The position numbers and the translations under genes are program-made. DNA of 64,000 nucleotides from Nonlabens ulvanivorans. GTDB lineage: Bacteria > Bacteroidota > Bacteroidia > Flavobacteriales > Flavobacteriaceae. Positions 27,502 to 35,867 of this stretch are shown here, piece after piece. Position 1 is the first letter of the stretch. Every line of letters starts with the position of its first letter. The stretch spans positions 31,349 through 95,348 of the forward strand of contig NZ_JPJI01000005.1 in assembly GCF_000732625.1 (NCBI RefSeq), in the 5' to 3' direction. The notes beneath the pieces are model-generated. The model saw only the letters and a program-made list of their open reading frames with translations. It had not been told where the DNA came from and did no database searches.

Positions 27502-28236
27502 ATGAAACTAAAAAACAAATCCATTATTGTAACAGGCTCCTCCAAAGGAATAGGAAAGGAAATTGCTCTTCTACTCGCTCAAAACGGTGCAGAATTAGTC
27601 GTGAACTATCATTCAAATAAGGATGCCGCGGATCGGACAATTACAGAAATCCTTAACTTAGGTGGTGAAGCCATTGCTGTTCAAGCAGATGTAAGTGTTA
27701 AAGAAGATTTTACTAGATTATTTGACACTGCGATAAAGGCTTATGGTAAAGTAGACGTTCTTATTAATAATGCTGGTATTATGATTAACAAGCATGTTAA
27801 AGATTATACAGATGATGATTTTCAAGCTATTATAAATGTCAACCTTAAAGGTGTTTTTAACGGGCTAAAAGAAGCTGATGAAAAGTTAGCAGATCACGGA
27901 AACATCATTAATTTCTCTTCGAGCACTGTAAAAATGATGTTGCCTACTTATGGGTTATACTCTGCCTCTAAAGCAGCTGTAGAGCAACTAACTAGAGTGT
28001 TTTCAAAAGAAATAGGTCGTGGAATTTCAGTAAACTCCATTGCGCCAGGTCCTACAGAAACGGAACTTTTTTTAGAGGGAAAATCAGAAGAATTTATAGA
28101 AAAACTAAAAGGTATGTCTGCATTTGACAGAATCGCAGACCCTATAGACATCGCAAAGGTGGTATTATTTCTCGCTAGTGATGATTCAAAATGGATATCT
28201 GGACAGGTCATACTAGCAAACGGAGCTGTCGTTTAA
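27502..28236 (+). CDS. SDR-family oxidoreductase
   Basis: This is a classical short-chain dehydrogenase of 244 aa: cofactor loop TGSSKGIG (11-18), NNAG (89-92), catalytic Ser in FSSSTV (139-141), Tyr153 and Lys157 (YSASK). The segment after strand two (VNYHSNKDAADR) fits NADP preference. The family reduces or oxidises carbonyl/alcohol groups; the substrate is unknown. A TetR-like operator just upstream suggests ligand-controlled expression, and a doxX gene follows 20 bp later. Confidence 0.9.
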   Translation: MKLKNKSIIVTGSSKGIGKEIALLLAQNGAELVVNYHSNKDAADRTITEILNLGGEAIAVQADVSVKEDFTRLFDTAIKAYGKVDVLINNAGIMINKHVKDYTDDDFQAIINVNLKGVFNGLKEADEKLADHGNIINFSSSTVKMMLPTYGLYSASKAAVEQLTRVFSKEIGRGISVNSIAPGPTETELFLEGKSEEFIEKLKGMSAFDRIADPIDIAKVVLFLASDDSKWISGQVILANGAVV

Positions 28237-28256
28237 TAATCAATAAAATTATAATT

Positions 28257-28660
28257 ATGAAAGATAAAACCTTACCTATCTATTAATACGTCTTATTATA
28301 GGTATAAGTATGCTGGGTCATGGATTAGTACGTTTACCTAAGATTGTAGCATTTAGCAACGGTATGGTGGCAAAATTCAGTGAATCTATGATCCCATCCT
28401 TTTTAGTAGAACCCTTTGGTTATGTTCTGACAATAGCAGAATTTTTACTAGGTGTTTTATTAGTGCTCGGATTGTTTACTAGACAAGCACTAACCGGTAG
28501 CATCATTACGATGATGTTATTAGTCTTAGGAAGCACGATGGTTGAAAACTGGACTGTGATTAACTCACAACTTATTCATGCAGCCGTTTTTGCATTTCTT
28601 TTATGGCACACCAATTATAATAATTGGTCGCTAGACACCATAATTAAAAATAAAAAGTAA
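28257..28660 (+). pseudogene. DoxX-family membrane protein, frameshifted near the start
   Basis: The ATG at 28257 reads MKDKTLPIY and then stops at 28284. Reading on from 28283 in another frame gives LIRLIIGISMLGHGLVRLPK and continues unbroken to the stop at 28660 with clear DoxX membrane helices. The two parts together match the usual start of DoxX proteins of this type (KTLP, then LIRL-x-GISMLGHGLVR), so one base appears to be missing near 28281-28285, possibly in a T run. Without it, translation would have to begin at the ATG at 28310, losing half of helix one. DoxX proteins are four-helix membrane proteins often paired with redox enzymes. This could be a sequencing error or a recent mutation. 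Confidence 0.75.
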
Positions 28661-28687
28661 ACTTCTCTAACTTATATTAAGAATAAA

Positions 28688-29530
28688 ATGAAAAAACTAT
28701 TAGCCATAGCTTTTATCGCCAGTTTGATAACTACCAGCTGCAAAGAACAGATGGAAACTAATGTTTCTACAAACGATCAGAAACCTGACTTAGAAACAGA
28801 TGCTCAATTTGCAAATCAAGCTCATCAATTAGTTTATGATATGGTGCAAAATGTGGGCAACTATAATCAACTGTTAGAAAAACAAAACGTTATTTACACT
28901 TATACTTACCAAACGCCTGATGGTAAGACAGACCAGTCAACAGAAATGTATCAATTTGAAGGCGAGCTTTCTTATGGTGCCTATCAAAAACATGAACGTA
29001 CTTTCCCTGATTTAACTGGAACTATTGTACAAGGATATGATGGAACCAACTACTGGCTCAATCATAACAACCATAACATTCTAGATGAACAAAAATTAAA
29101 AAGAGTTGCTTTTAATAGGCCTACAAATTATTACTGGTTCACCATGATGCCTAAATTATTAGATCCTGGTGTAAATTATGATTATATAAAGGAAGAGTCT
29201 ATAGGTGATAATACCTATGATATCATAAAAGTATCATTTGAATCAACAGATAATTCACCTAAGGATATTTATCAATTGTATATCAATCGCGATACAAAAT
29301 TAGTTGACCAATTTTTGTTTACCGTTGCAGACTTCAATAAAATGGAACCTTCATTAATGCAAATGGAATATGAAAATATTGATGGATTATTAATACCTAC
29401 AAAACGAAAATATAAAGCATCCGACTGGCAAGCAACGGTAACAGATGCTCCTTGGATATATGTTAATTGGACAGATATAAAATTCAATAATGATATAAAC
29501 AACCAAGACTTTCAGAACAAAGCCATCTAG
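28688..29530 (+). CDS. Lipoprotein of the DUF6503/LolA-like kind
   Basis: The N-terminus MKKLLAIAFIASLITTSC is a lipoprotein signal with Cys18 modified. The body of about 260 aa is beta-rich: VIYTYTYQTPDGK, GYDGTNYWLNHN, YYWFTMMPKLLDPGVNYDY and KDIYQLYINRDTKLVDQFLFTV. It is similar in character to the exported protein at 14032-14757, consistent with the same DUF6503-type family. It follows the SDR and doxX genes and may belong to the same transcript. A bidirectional terminator follows. Function unknown. Confidence 0.78.
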   Translation: MKKLLAIAFIASLITTSCKEQMETNVSTNDQKPDLETDAQFANQAHQLVYDMVQNVGNYNQLLEKQNVIYTYTYQTPDGKTDQSTEMYQFEGELSYGAYQKHERTFPDLTGTIVQGYDGTNYWLNHNNHNILDEQKLKRVAFNRPTNYYWFTMMPKLLDPGVNYDYIKEESIGDNTYDIIKVSFESTDNSPKDIYQLYINRDTKLVDQFLFTVADFNKMEPSLMQMEYENIDGLLIPTKRKYKASDWQATVTDAPWIYVNWTDIKFNNDINNQDFQNKAI

Positions 29531-29546
29531 TTCAAATCTTTATAAA

Positions 29547-29580
29547 CAAAAAAATCCACCTATCGGTGGATTTTTTTTCT
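29547..29580. terminator. Bidirectional terminator between the lipoprotein gene and ndk
   Basis: AAAATCCACC (29551-29560) pairs with GGTGGATTTT (29565-29574) around a 4-base loop, flanked by A and T runs that serve both converging genes. Confidence 0.9.
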
Positions 29581-29618
29581 AGAGACCAGCCCTAGATAAT
29601 ATGATAAATGTCTTCTAA

Positions 29619-30038
29619 TTAAAACATCTCACGACCAGAGAAATGGAACGCGCCTTCTATAGCAGCATTCTCATCGCTATCACTACCGTGAACAGCATTT
29701 TCTCCCATACTAGTTGCATATAACTGACGGATTGTACCTTCTGCAGCATCTGCTGGGTTAGTAGCACCTATAAGCGTACGGAAATCTGCAACTGCGTTTT
29801 CTTTTTCAAGAATAGCAGCAACGATAGGTCCGCGAGTCATAAATTCAACTAACTCACCAAAGAACGGACGCTCGTTATGCACAGCATAAAAAGACTCAGC
29901 ATCTGCCTTAGTCATTTGAGTTTTCTTCAACGCTACGATTCTAAAACCGCTTGCTGTGATTTTTTCAAGTATAGCACCGATGTGTCCGTTTTCAACGCCA
30001 TCAGGCTTAATCATTGTAAATGTTCTATTAGTTGCCAT
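29619..30038 (-). CDS. ndk: Nucleoside diphosphate kinase
   Basis: Ndk transfers the terminal phosphate between nucleoside tri- and diphosphates to balance NTP pools, through a phosphohistidine. The active site is NAVHGSDS with H117. The N-terminal [19 protein letters not shown] is fully conserved, and the length of 139 aa is standard. It is a single gene with its own -7 box and a terminator shared with the convergent lipoprotein gene. Confidence 0.97.
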   Translation of the reverse strand: MATNRTFTMIKPDGVENGHIGAILEKITASGFRIVALKKTQMTKADAESFYAVHNERPFFGELVEFMTRGPIVAAILEKENAVADFRTLIGATNPADAAEGTIRQLYATSMGENAVHGSDSDENAAIEGAFHFSGREMF

Positions 30039-30060
30039 CTTTATTTTTTTAAATAGGCTG

Positions 30061-30068
30061 CAAAAGTA
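30061..30068 (-). promoter_or_regulatory. -7 promoter box of ndk
   Basis: The minus strand reads TACTTTTG, a match to TAnnTTTG, 22 bp before the ATG at 30038. Confidence 0.7.
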
Positions 30069-30156
30069 CTGATTTTTAATGGTTGCACATAAAATTAAAA
30101 TAGTTAATTAAAACAGTTCTTTTTTGTTGTAATCAAGGTGGTTAAGAGGAACGGTC

Positions 30157-30172
30157 AATGATAATTATCATT
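30157..30172. promoter_or_regulatory. Fur-box-like palindrome
   Basis: AATGATAATTATCATT is a perfect 16-bp palindrome that resembles the core of a Fur iron-repressor site. It lies about 120 bp upstream of ndk and after the terminator of the T9SS protein gene, far from any obvious iron gene. Chance or another use is possible. Confidence 0.35.
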
Positions 30173-30192
30173 AACCATTGCTAACAAAACAG

Positions 30193-30223
30193 AAAAGCAC
30201 AAATCTCTAAATTTGTGTTTTTC
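30193..30223 (-). terminator. Rho-independent terminator after the T9SS protein gene
   Basis: CACAAAT (30199-30205) pairs with ATTTGTG (30211-30217), flanked by AAAAG and a T run, ending the gene with stop at 30245. Confidence 0.75.
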
Positions 30224-30244
30224 AAATACTATGTAAAAAGCAAA

Positions 30245-32785
30245 CTACTGTACCACCAATTTCTCTACCTTTTGCCCTACTTCACTTTTAATAGTCACAA
30301 AATATATTCCTGAGTTTAGATTTTCTAAAGAAATGCGCTGCGAGCTTTCATTACCAGTAAAGTTTGTCTGTGATATCGTTCTACCATTTAAGTCAACGAT
30401 GGTAGCGCTTTTGATTCCTAAATCTGCTGTGATATTTACAAAACTGTTAGCAGGATTAGGATATAGCTGTATGCTAGAATCTGTTACTTCTACTATACTC
30501 GCCGTACTCATAACCGTTACGGTTTCTGTATTTGTAACAATCGGAGCGTTAAAATCAAAGAATATTTCGGCCGTATTATCAAAAGTATCTCCTACAGTTA
30601 ATGTGTTCAAGGTTTTAATTTTAAATAACACATAACCATCATTAGTCGCATTATTAAAGTCAAGGTTGATGTCTTCATGGATGAACTCCACCACATTTCC
30701 TTCTCTGATTCTTGTGTAATAATCATGACTGCCACCTAGCGGAATCAATGTCGTGATATCAAATTGATTTAAATTGATTTCATCTTTTACAACAACGTTA
30801 ATCGCGCTAGCTGTTCCTGTATTTTCAAAACGAATTATATAATGTACATACTCACCTACGTCTACTGGATCTATCGTTTCTCCTTCCAGACAGGTTTTAT
30901 CATTAGGGTCATAACTATTGACTACCGTTTGGTCAAAAACCATCACATTATCTGCTGGCATTGCGTCTGTTCCTGTTCCTGTAACTGTTCCTGTATAGGT
31001 TATAATATCGCCACCATTTAATGGATTTACCGTTGCGGTTGGAGTATTTAAGGTCATTGTAAATTCATACTCTTCCATTTGGAATGGCTGTAGATTACTA
31101 AACGACCAACTCAATTGATTGCTTGGTGTATTTCCAGCGTTAGGATTAGTAGACAGCAAAGTCATAAAATCTTCTTCATAGTCTAGCGTTACCGTTCCAC
31201 TAGAAGTCACATTTCCTTTATTCTTTATTACCACTTTGTAATCTGTATCAAAACCTGGTCTTGCTTGTTCTAATGGAACTACTATAACTTCTAGATCTTC
31301 TATTGTTCCGTTTGCGGTAACACAAAAGTCTTGTGTAAATGGACTAGCTTGGGTTGGGAAATCTACGACTACGTTAGGTGGTGAGAAGTTCCAGTAGGTT
31401 GGATTTTCTGGGTTTGGAGTGATGGTATGTTGACCATCTGAGACAGGAATTATATAATCACCATCTGCATTAGTGGAAATAAAACCTGAAACATTGCCAT
31501 CTGTAGCATTTAAAACCAAGTTTGTAAATGACGGGTCCATAAGATCGCATCCATCGTTGTTCTCATCAAATATTAATGCACCACTAATTTCACTTGTTAC
31601 TCCACCGGCTCCAAATGAACAATAACTATTAACCACGACATTGTTTAAGTTTTGACTTTGCAATTCATTAATCACTTTATTGTAATCAGAGATATTATCT
31701 CTAACACATATATATAATAATGTTGTATTATTATTAATTTCAAAATCATCCAATCTAGTGTTTTGCATATATAGTCTTTGTAATTGACCATTTATTGTTA
31801 CATCCACACCTGCAAAAATATCTAAATTTTGAATAGAGAGTTCTCTCAAACCAAAACTACCGTTTATTTCAATATCATATAATCCACTAATTTGATCAAA
31901 ATTCAAAGAAAAGAAATTATTCTCTTTAACCTTTAGTATATTAACTTCACTATTTGAATTCATCAAATTATTTAACGACGTATTATTTTCAATAATTAAT
32001 CTAGAAATTCTATAATTGGAAATATCCAAGGTTGTTAAACCTGTATTAGAAAGAATATTCAAATCGCCATAATTACCTTCAACATCAATATTCGTGAGAT
32101 TTGAATTCCCCATAATAGTAACATCAGGATATGCAGTCGATGCCACGGGATCTAATGTTAAACTGGTTAATGAAGTGTTTTGTAATGTCAATTCTCCAAT
32201 ATATTTATTGCTTAATGATGATATAGAAGTGATTGGGCAATCAGTTATATTTAGTTGACTAATAACAGAGGTTGGTCCAGTAAAATTAAGTGTTGATAAT
32301 GGGCAATTTCGAATATTGATACCGAAAATTGTAGCCGTTTGAGGGAAATTAATTGAGGTAAATTGAGGTTCATCTTGTATAGTGATATACCTCAAATCTG
32401 TAAGGTTTCCTGCATCTAAACTTATTATTTGATTTCTAATCAAATCAATTCGATACAAATCTGATAAAGTTGAAACTGGTATTGTAGTTATTACTGTATC
32501 TGTTAGCTGGATTCCGGTCAGCCTAACAAATGACTCGATCCCTTGTAAATTAGTAATTCCATGAGTATTATTAATATTTAAAGCTTTCACTTGCCACGCC
32601 TCACTAAGTTCAATTTCGCCATCATTATTCAAATCGACATCTTGATCTAGTGTTCCGTTAAAATCTGTATCAATTAATAATTCTGTTCTTAAAAAGTTTT
32701 TAAATGCTGGGTCTGGAATATTTATAATTTGTCCAAAACAATTTATTGAACTAAGTAGAAGAACAGCAAGTATCAATTTTCTCAT
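30245..32785 (-). CDS. Type IX secreted protein with leucine-rich-like repeats and T9SS sorting domain
   Basis: The signal peptide MRKLILAVLLLSSINCFGQ is followed by about 380 residues of irregular leucine-rich repeats (INNTHGITNLQGIESFVRLTG, LTDLRYITIQ, and so on, Ile/Asn-rich ladders). Next comes a carboxypeptidase-regulatory-like segment (near 400-480), beta-sandwich domains with DPNDKTCLEGETIDPVDVGEYVHYIIRFENTGTA (a common flavobacterial surface module), and a C-terminal type A sorting domain (YPNPANSFVNI through KVEKLVVQ). It should be exported by the T9SS and attached or released at the surface. The start is the ATG at 32785, not the TTG two codons earlier. A 15-A tract lies just upstream. 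Confidence 0.9.
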   Translation of the reverse strand: MRKLILAVLLLSSINCFGQIINIPDPAFKNFLRTELLIDTDFNGTLDQDVDLNNDGEIELSEAWQVKALNINNTHGITNLQGIESFVRLTGIQLTDTVITTIPVSTLSDLYRIDLIRNQIISLDAGNLTDLRYITIQDEPQFTSINFPQTATIFGINIRNCPLSTLNFTGPTSVISQLNITDCPITSISSLSNKYIGELTLQNTSLTSLTLDPVASTAYPDVTIMGNSNLTNIDVEGNYGDLNILSNTGLTTLDISNYRISRLIIENNTSLNNLMNSNSEVNILKVKENNFFSLNFDQISGLYDIEINGSFGLRELSIQNLDIFAGVDVTINGQLQRLYMQNTRLDDFEINNNTTLLYICVRDNISDYNKVINELQSQNLNNVVVNSYCSFGAGGVTSEISGALIFDENNDGCDLMDPSFTNLVLNATDGNVSGFISTNADGDYIIPVSDGQHTITPNPENPTYWNFSPPNVVVDFPTQASPFTQDFCVTANGTIEDLEVIVVPLEQARPGFDTDYKVVIKNKGNVTSSGTVTLDYEEDFMTLLSTNPNAGNTPSNQLSWSFSNLQPFQMEEYEFTMTLNTPTATVNPLNGGDIITYTGTVTGTGTDAMPADNVMVFDQTVVNSYDPNDKTCLEGETIDPVDVGEYVHYIIRFENTGTASAINVVVKDEINLNQFDITTLIPLGGSHDYYTRIREGNVVEFIHEDINLDFNNATNDGYVLFKIKTLNTLTVGDTFDNTAEIFFDFNAPIVTNTETVTVMSTASIVEVTDSSIQLYPNPANSFVNITADLGIKSATIVDLNGRTISQTNFTGNESSQRISLENLNSGIYFVTIKSEVGQKVEKLVVQ

Positions 32786-32801
32786 AATCAAATATTTCCT
32801 A

Positions 32802-32822
32802 CAAATGAAAAAAAAAAAAAAA
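32802..32822 (-). promoter_or_regulatory. -7-like box fused to a 15-base A/T tract upstream of the T9SS protein gene
   Basis: The minus strand reads T15 running into TTCATTTG (32809-32802), one base off TAnnTTTG, 16 bp before the ATG at 32785. The homopolymer (plus-strand A at 32808-32822) overlaps the first bases of the box and would fill the spacer, so its length would alter the promoter. Confidence 0.5.
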
Positions 32823-32958
32823 TAGAACTAACTAATAATGAGAGATAAGTTTTCAAAGATTTACTGATTTCAATATTTTATCAAACACGATATCTCCGAA
32901 TTCAGCAAAACAGAAAATTTGTATCTAACAAAACCATCATTCCAAAACCACGATTCCC

Positions 32959-32966
32959 TATTTTTG
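32959..32966 (+). promoter_or_regulatory. -7 promoter box of the nrnA-gldI run
   Basis: TATTTTTG matches TAnnTTTG and ends 5 bp before the ATG at 32972, suggesting a leaderless or very short leader. Confidence 0.65.
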
Positions 32967-32971
32967 CACTT

Positions 32972-33997
32972 ATGAATACAGCACAAATTGCAGAGCTCAA
33001 AAAAGAACTGAGCACACCTCAAAATATAGTTATTGTACCACATCGCAATCCTGATGGTGATGCTATAGGTTCTACCACAGCTCTTTATGGATACTTAAAT
33101 CAATTGGATCACGATTGTACTATTATCTCACCTAATGATTATCCAGACTTTTTAAAATGGATGCCATTTACAAATGAAATAATGATTTATGAAAGAGAAA
33201 AAAATAAAGCAGACTCCTTAATTAAAGAGGCTGACTTCATCTTTATACTAGATCAAAATGCTTTTCATAGAGCTGGTGAAATGGAAACCATACTTACTGC
33301 CACTGACACGACTTATGTAATGATTGATCATCACCAGCAACCAGATGATTTTGCAACATATTTGTATAGCGACACATCTATGAGTTCTACTTGTGAGATG
33401 ATTTATCATTTCATAGATATGATGGGACATACAGACCTCATTACGGCAGACATGGCTTCTTCAATGTACACCGGTATTATCACAGATACTGGTAATTTTA
33501 AATACCGATCCACTACCAGTGCAACATTAAGAGTCGCAGCTCATTTAAAAGATAAAGGTGCAGACAGCGAGGCGATTAATCGTAATATATATGATGTAAA
33601 TACGCCATCGCGTATGAAATTACTAGGTGTAGCGCTTAATAATTTACAGATATTACCAGAGTTTAAAACAGCCTACATCACCCTAACACAGCAAGAGCTT
33701 AACGATAATAATTTTAAAAAAGGTGACACAGAAGGTTTTGTAAACTATGGACTAAGTTTAAAAGGTATCGTGTTTGCTCTTATTTTTATAGAGAATAAAG
33801 ACGACGGAATTATAAAAATTTCTTTACGATCTAAAGGTGATTTTGACGTTAATCTATTAGCAAGAGAACACTTTCACGGTGGTGGTCATAAAAATGCTGC
33901 TGGTGGGCGTTCAGACCTAGATATGAAAGCTACAGAGCAAAAATTAATTAGTATATTGCCTTCTTATGAAAAAGCACTTAGCGACACCATTATTTAA
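32972..33997 (+). CDS. nrnA: Bifunctional oligoribonuclease/PAP phosphatase NrnA (DHH family)
   Basis: NrnA degrades short RNA (2-5 nt) and dephosphorylates 3'-phosphoadenosine 5'-phosphate. The DHH signature is at 119-121 (VMIDHHQQPDD). The N-terminal metal motif is PHRNPDGDAIGS (23-34), and the DHHA1 domain ends with GGGHKNAAGG (near 309). At 341 aa it is of normal length. It overlaps gldI by 32 nt, an arrangement conserved in flavobacteria, so the two are one operon. Confidence 0.93.
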   Translation: MNTAQIAELKKELSTPQNIVIVPHRNPDGDAIGSTTALYGYLNQLDHDCTIISPNDYPDFLKWMPFTNEIMIYEREKNKADSLIKEADFIFILDQNAFHRAGEMETILTATDTTYVMIDHHQQPDDFATYLYSDTSMSSTCEMIYHFIDMMGHTDLITADMASSMYTGIITDTGNFKYRSTTSATLRVAAHLKDKGADSEAINRNIYDVNTPSRMKLLGVALNNLQILPEFKTAYITLTQQELNDNNFKKGDTEGFVNYGLSLKGIVFALIFIENKDDGIIKISLRSKGDFDVNLLAREHFHGGGHKNAAGGRSDLDMKATEQKLISILPSYEKALSDTII

Positions 33998-34526
33998 AGC
34001 TATACTATTACTATTTGTACTAGTTACCTATAGTTGTAAAACACCAGAACCTCGTAAACCTATAAGTCGTACTACCAGTTCTACTACAGAATTATCTATC
34101 GAAAACAATAAACAAATATATGCTGCCGAAGAAGCCGCCATTGAAAAAGTTATTGCAGGATTAGATCAAAAGTTTGAGCGCTCAACTTATGGATTCTATT
34201 ACTCCTTTACTCAAAAGGATAGTCTAAAAGGAAAAACTCCTGCTTTTGGTGATCGTGTTACTTTTGAATACAATGTTATAGCGCTTAATGGTGATACGAT
34301 TTATAGTAAAGATGAACTTTCACCTATTACTAAAAGTATGGAGCAAGAATATGGGATCTTCCGCGGTATGCGTGATGCTTTAAAATTGATGCAAACCGGT
34401 GAAGAAGCTACCTTTTATTTTCCATCATACACAGGTTACGGATATTATGGTGATCAAGACCGTATAGGAACTAATGTACCTTTTAAAAGTGATGTCAAAT
34501 TACTAGGTATTAATATAGAAGAATAA
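33966..34526 (+). CDS. gldI: Gliding motility lipoprotein GldI (FKBP-type prolyl isomerase)
   Basis: GldI is an outer-membrane or periplasmic lipoprotein with an FKBP domain, found to be required for gliding in Flavobacterium johnsoniae. The lipoprotein signal ends in LVTYSC. The FKBP domain (about 85-186) has FGDRVTFEYNVIALNGDTIYS, GMRDALKLMQTGEEATFYFPS and YGYYGDQDRIGTNVPF. The start overlaps nrnA by 32 nt, so it is coupled. With the T9SS protein at 30245 it fits a gliding/T9SS lifestyle, since the machineries are linked. Confidence 0.9.
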   Translation: MKKHLATPLFKAILLLFVLVTYSCKTPEPRKPISRTTSSTTELSIENNKQIYAAEEAAIEKVIAGLDQKFERSTYGFYYSFTQKDSLKGKTPAFGDRVTFEYNVIALNGDTIYSKDELSPITKSMEQEYGIFRGMRDALKLMQTGEEATFYFPSYTGYGYYGDQDRIGTNVPFKSDVKLLGINIEE

Positions 34527-34557
34527 TTCTTATCATTGTGATTGGTATATGATATTC

Positions 34558-34571
34558 GCTTTCGCGAAAGC
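34558..34571. repeat. Dispersed palindrome, copy 9 (intergenic, perfect)
   Basis: Perfect GCTTTCGCGAAAGC, 16 bp with flanking C/G, between gldI and the cyclophilin-FKBP gene, about 75 bp before the latter. Confidence 0.95.
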
Positions 34572-34643
34572 GTAATTATCAATAACAAAACAAGTTTCAA
34601 ACTAGAATTTAAAATAACAACCCAATTATTAAAAATTAGAATA

Positions 34644-35801
34644 ATGAAAAAAGTACACGGATTACTTTTATTACTAGCTGTCATTCTTACAGCAGCATCT
34701 TGCGAGGATAAATATGCAGATGCTCCAGATGGAATTTATGCCGAAATAGTTACCGATAAAGGAACTATGCTTGCTGAATTATATTATGAGGCTGCACCGT
34801 TAACTGTTGCTAATTATGTAGCCCTTGCAGAAGGAAACCATCCACAATTAGGCGTGGATAGCCTTAAAGGAAAACCTTATTATGACGGATTATTGTTTCA
34901 TAGGGTAATGAAGGATTTTATGATTCAAGGTGGTGATTATACAGGCACTGGATCAGGGAACGTAGGTTATAAATTTGATCAAGAAATTGTTGACACCTTA
35001 AACCATAATGCAAAAGGTATTCTTTCTATGGCAAATGCTGGTCCTAATACTAATGGAACTCAATTCTTTATCATGCATAAGGAAACACCATTCTTAAACG
35101 GTAAGTATAATGTTTTTGGAAAAGTGGTAGAAGGCCTTGCTGTTATCGATTCTATTGCTGCAGTACCAGTGAATGCTCAAGCAAATAACAGACCTATTGA
35201 CGATGTTAAAATGCAAACTATTCGCATTATTAGAAAAGGTAAAGCTGCAAAAAAATGGGATGCTGTTGAAGTTTTCAAAACAGTTCAAGAAGACAAAGCT
35301 ATGGCTGCACAAGAGGCCGCAGAACTTTTACAAAAAAGAATGGCACAAGCGCCAGAGATGCAAGCTAAAAAAGCTGCACAATTAAAAGAATGGAAGGCTA
35401 AAGCAACTAAACTTAAAGATAGTGATGTATTAGTTTATAAAATTTCTGAAGGTAGTGGCGTTCAACCAGCGATGGGATCTGAAGTTTTCATAGATTATAG
35501 CGGCTTCTTTATGGATGGTAAACTTTTTGACACTAGTGATGTAGAAATTGCTCAGACTTATGGAAACTATAATGAGCGTAAAGATCAAGCTGGAGCTTAT
35601 CAAGAAATACCTGTTAAATATGATCCTGCAACACCTATGGGTGCTGTAGGTTTTAAATATGCTTATTTAACGATGAACTATGGTGATAAGATTGTGGCTT
35701 TTGTACCATCTGATCTAGGATATGGTGAGCGTGGTGCTGGAAATGTAATTCCACCTAATACTGAGCTTATTTTTGAAATGGAAATCTTACCACAAGATTA
35801 A
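34644..35801 (+). CDS. Cyclophilin-FKBP fusion prolyl isomerase, lipoprotein
   Basis: A lipoprotein signal (MKKVHGLLLLLAVILTAASC) precedes two different prolyl isomerase domains: a cyclophilin (about 30-200, with DGLLFHRVMKDFMIQGGD and TNGTQFFIMH) and an FKBP domain (about 275-385, with GSEVFIDYSGFFMDGKLFD and GYGERGAGNVIPPNTELIFEMEI), joined by a charged helical linker. It likely folds envelope proteins. I chose the ATG at 34644; an upstream frame start would add 34 residues reading through the palindrome. It follows gldI, so two prolyl isomerases are encoded side by side. Confidence 0.9.
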   Translation: MKKVHGLLLLLAVILTAASCEDKYADAPDGIYAEIVTDKGTMLAELYYEAAPLTVANYVALAEGNHPQLGVDSLKGKPYYDGLLFHRVMKDFMIQGGDYTGTGSGNVGYKFDQEIVDTLNHNAKGILSMANAGPNTNGTQFFIMHKETPFLNGKYNVFGKVVEGLAVIDSIAAVPVNAQANNRPIDDVKMQTIRIIRKGKAAKKWDAVEVFKTVQEDKAMAAQEAAELLQKRMAQAPEMQAKKAAQLKEWKAKATKLKDSDVLVYKISEGSGVQPAMGSEVFIDYSGFFMDGKLFDTSDVEIAQTYGNYNERKDQAGAYQEIPVKYDPATPMGAVGFKYAYLTMNYGDKIVAFVPSDLGYGERGAGNVIPPNTELIFEMEILPQD

Positions 35802-35821
35802 TTTCCTAAGTTAAATGAAAA

Positions 35822-35851
35822 TAAAAAAGCGCCCGATGGGCGCTTTTTTTA
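35822..35851. terminator. Bidirectional terminator between the prolyl isomerase gene and hisS
   Basis: GCGCCC (35830-35835) pairs with GGGCGC (35838-35843), extended by A/T runs on both sides, serving both converging genes. Confidence 0.92.
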
Positions 35852-35867
35852 TACGTTTATTTTTAAA

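Noticed and set aside
34542..34643. A 34-codon N-terminal extension of the cyclophilin-FKBP gene
   Set aside because: It reads through the palindrome (as FRES) and lacks a signal peptide; the ATG at 34644 gives a clean lipoprotein signal.
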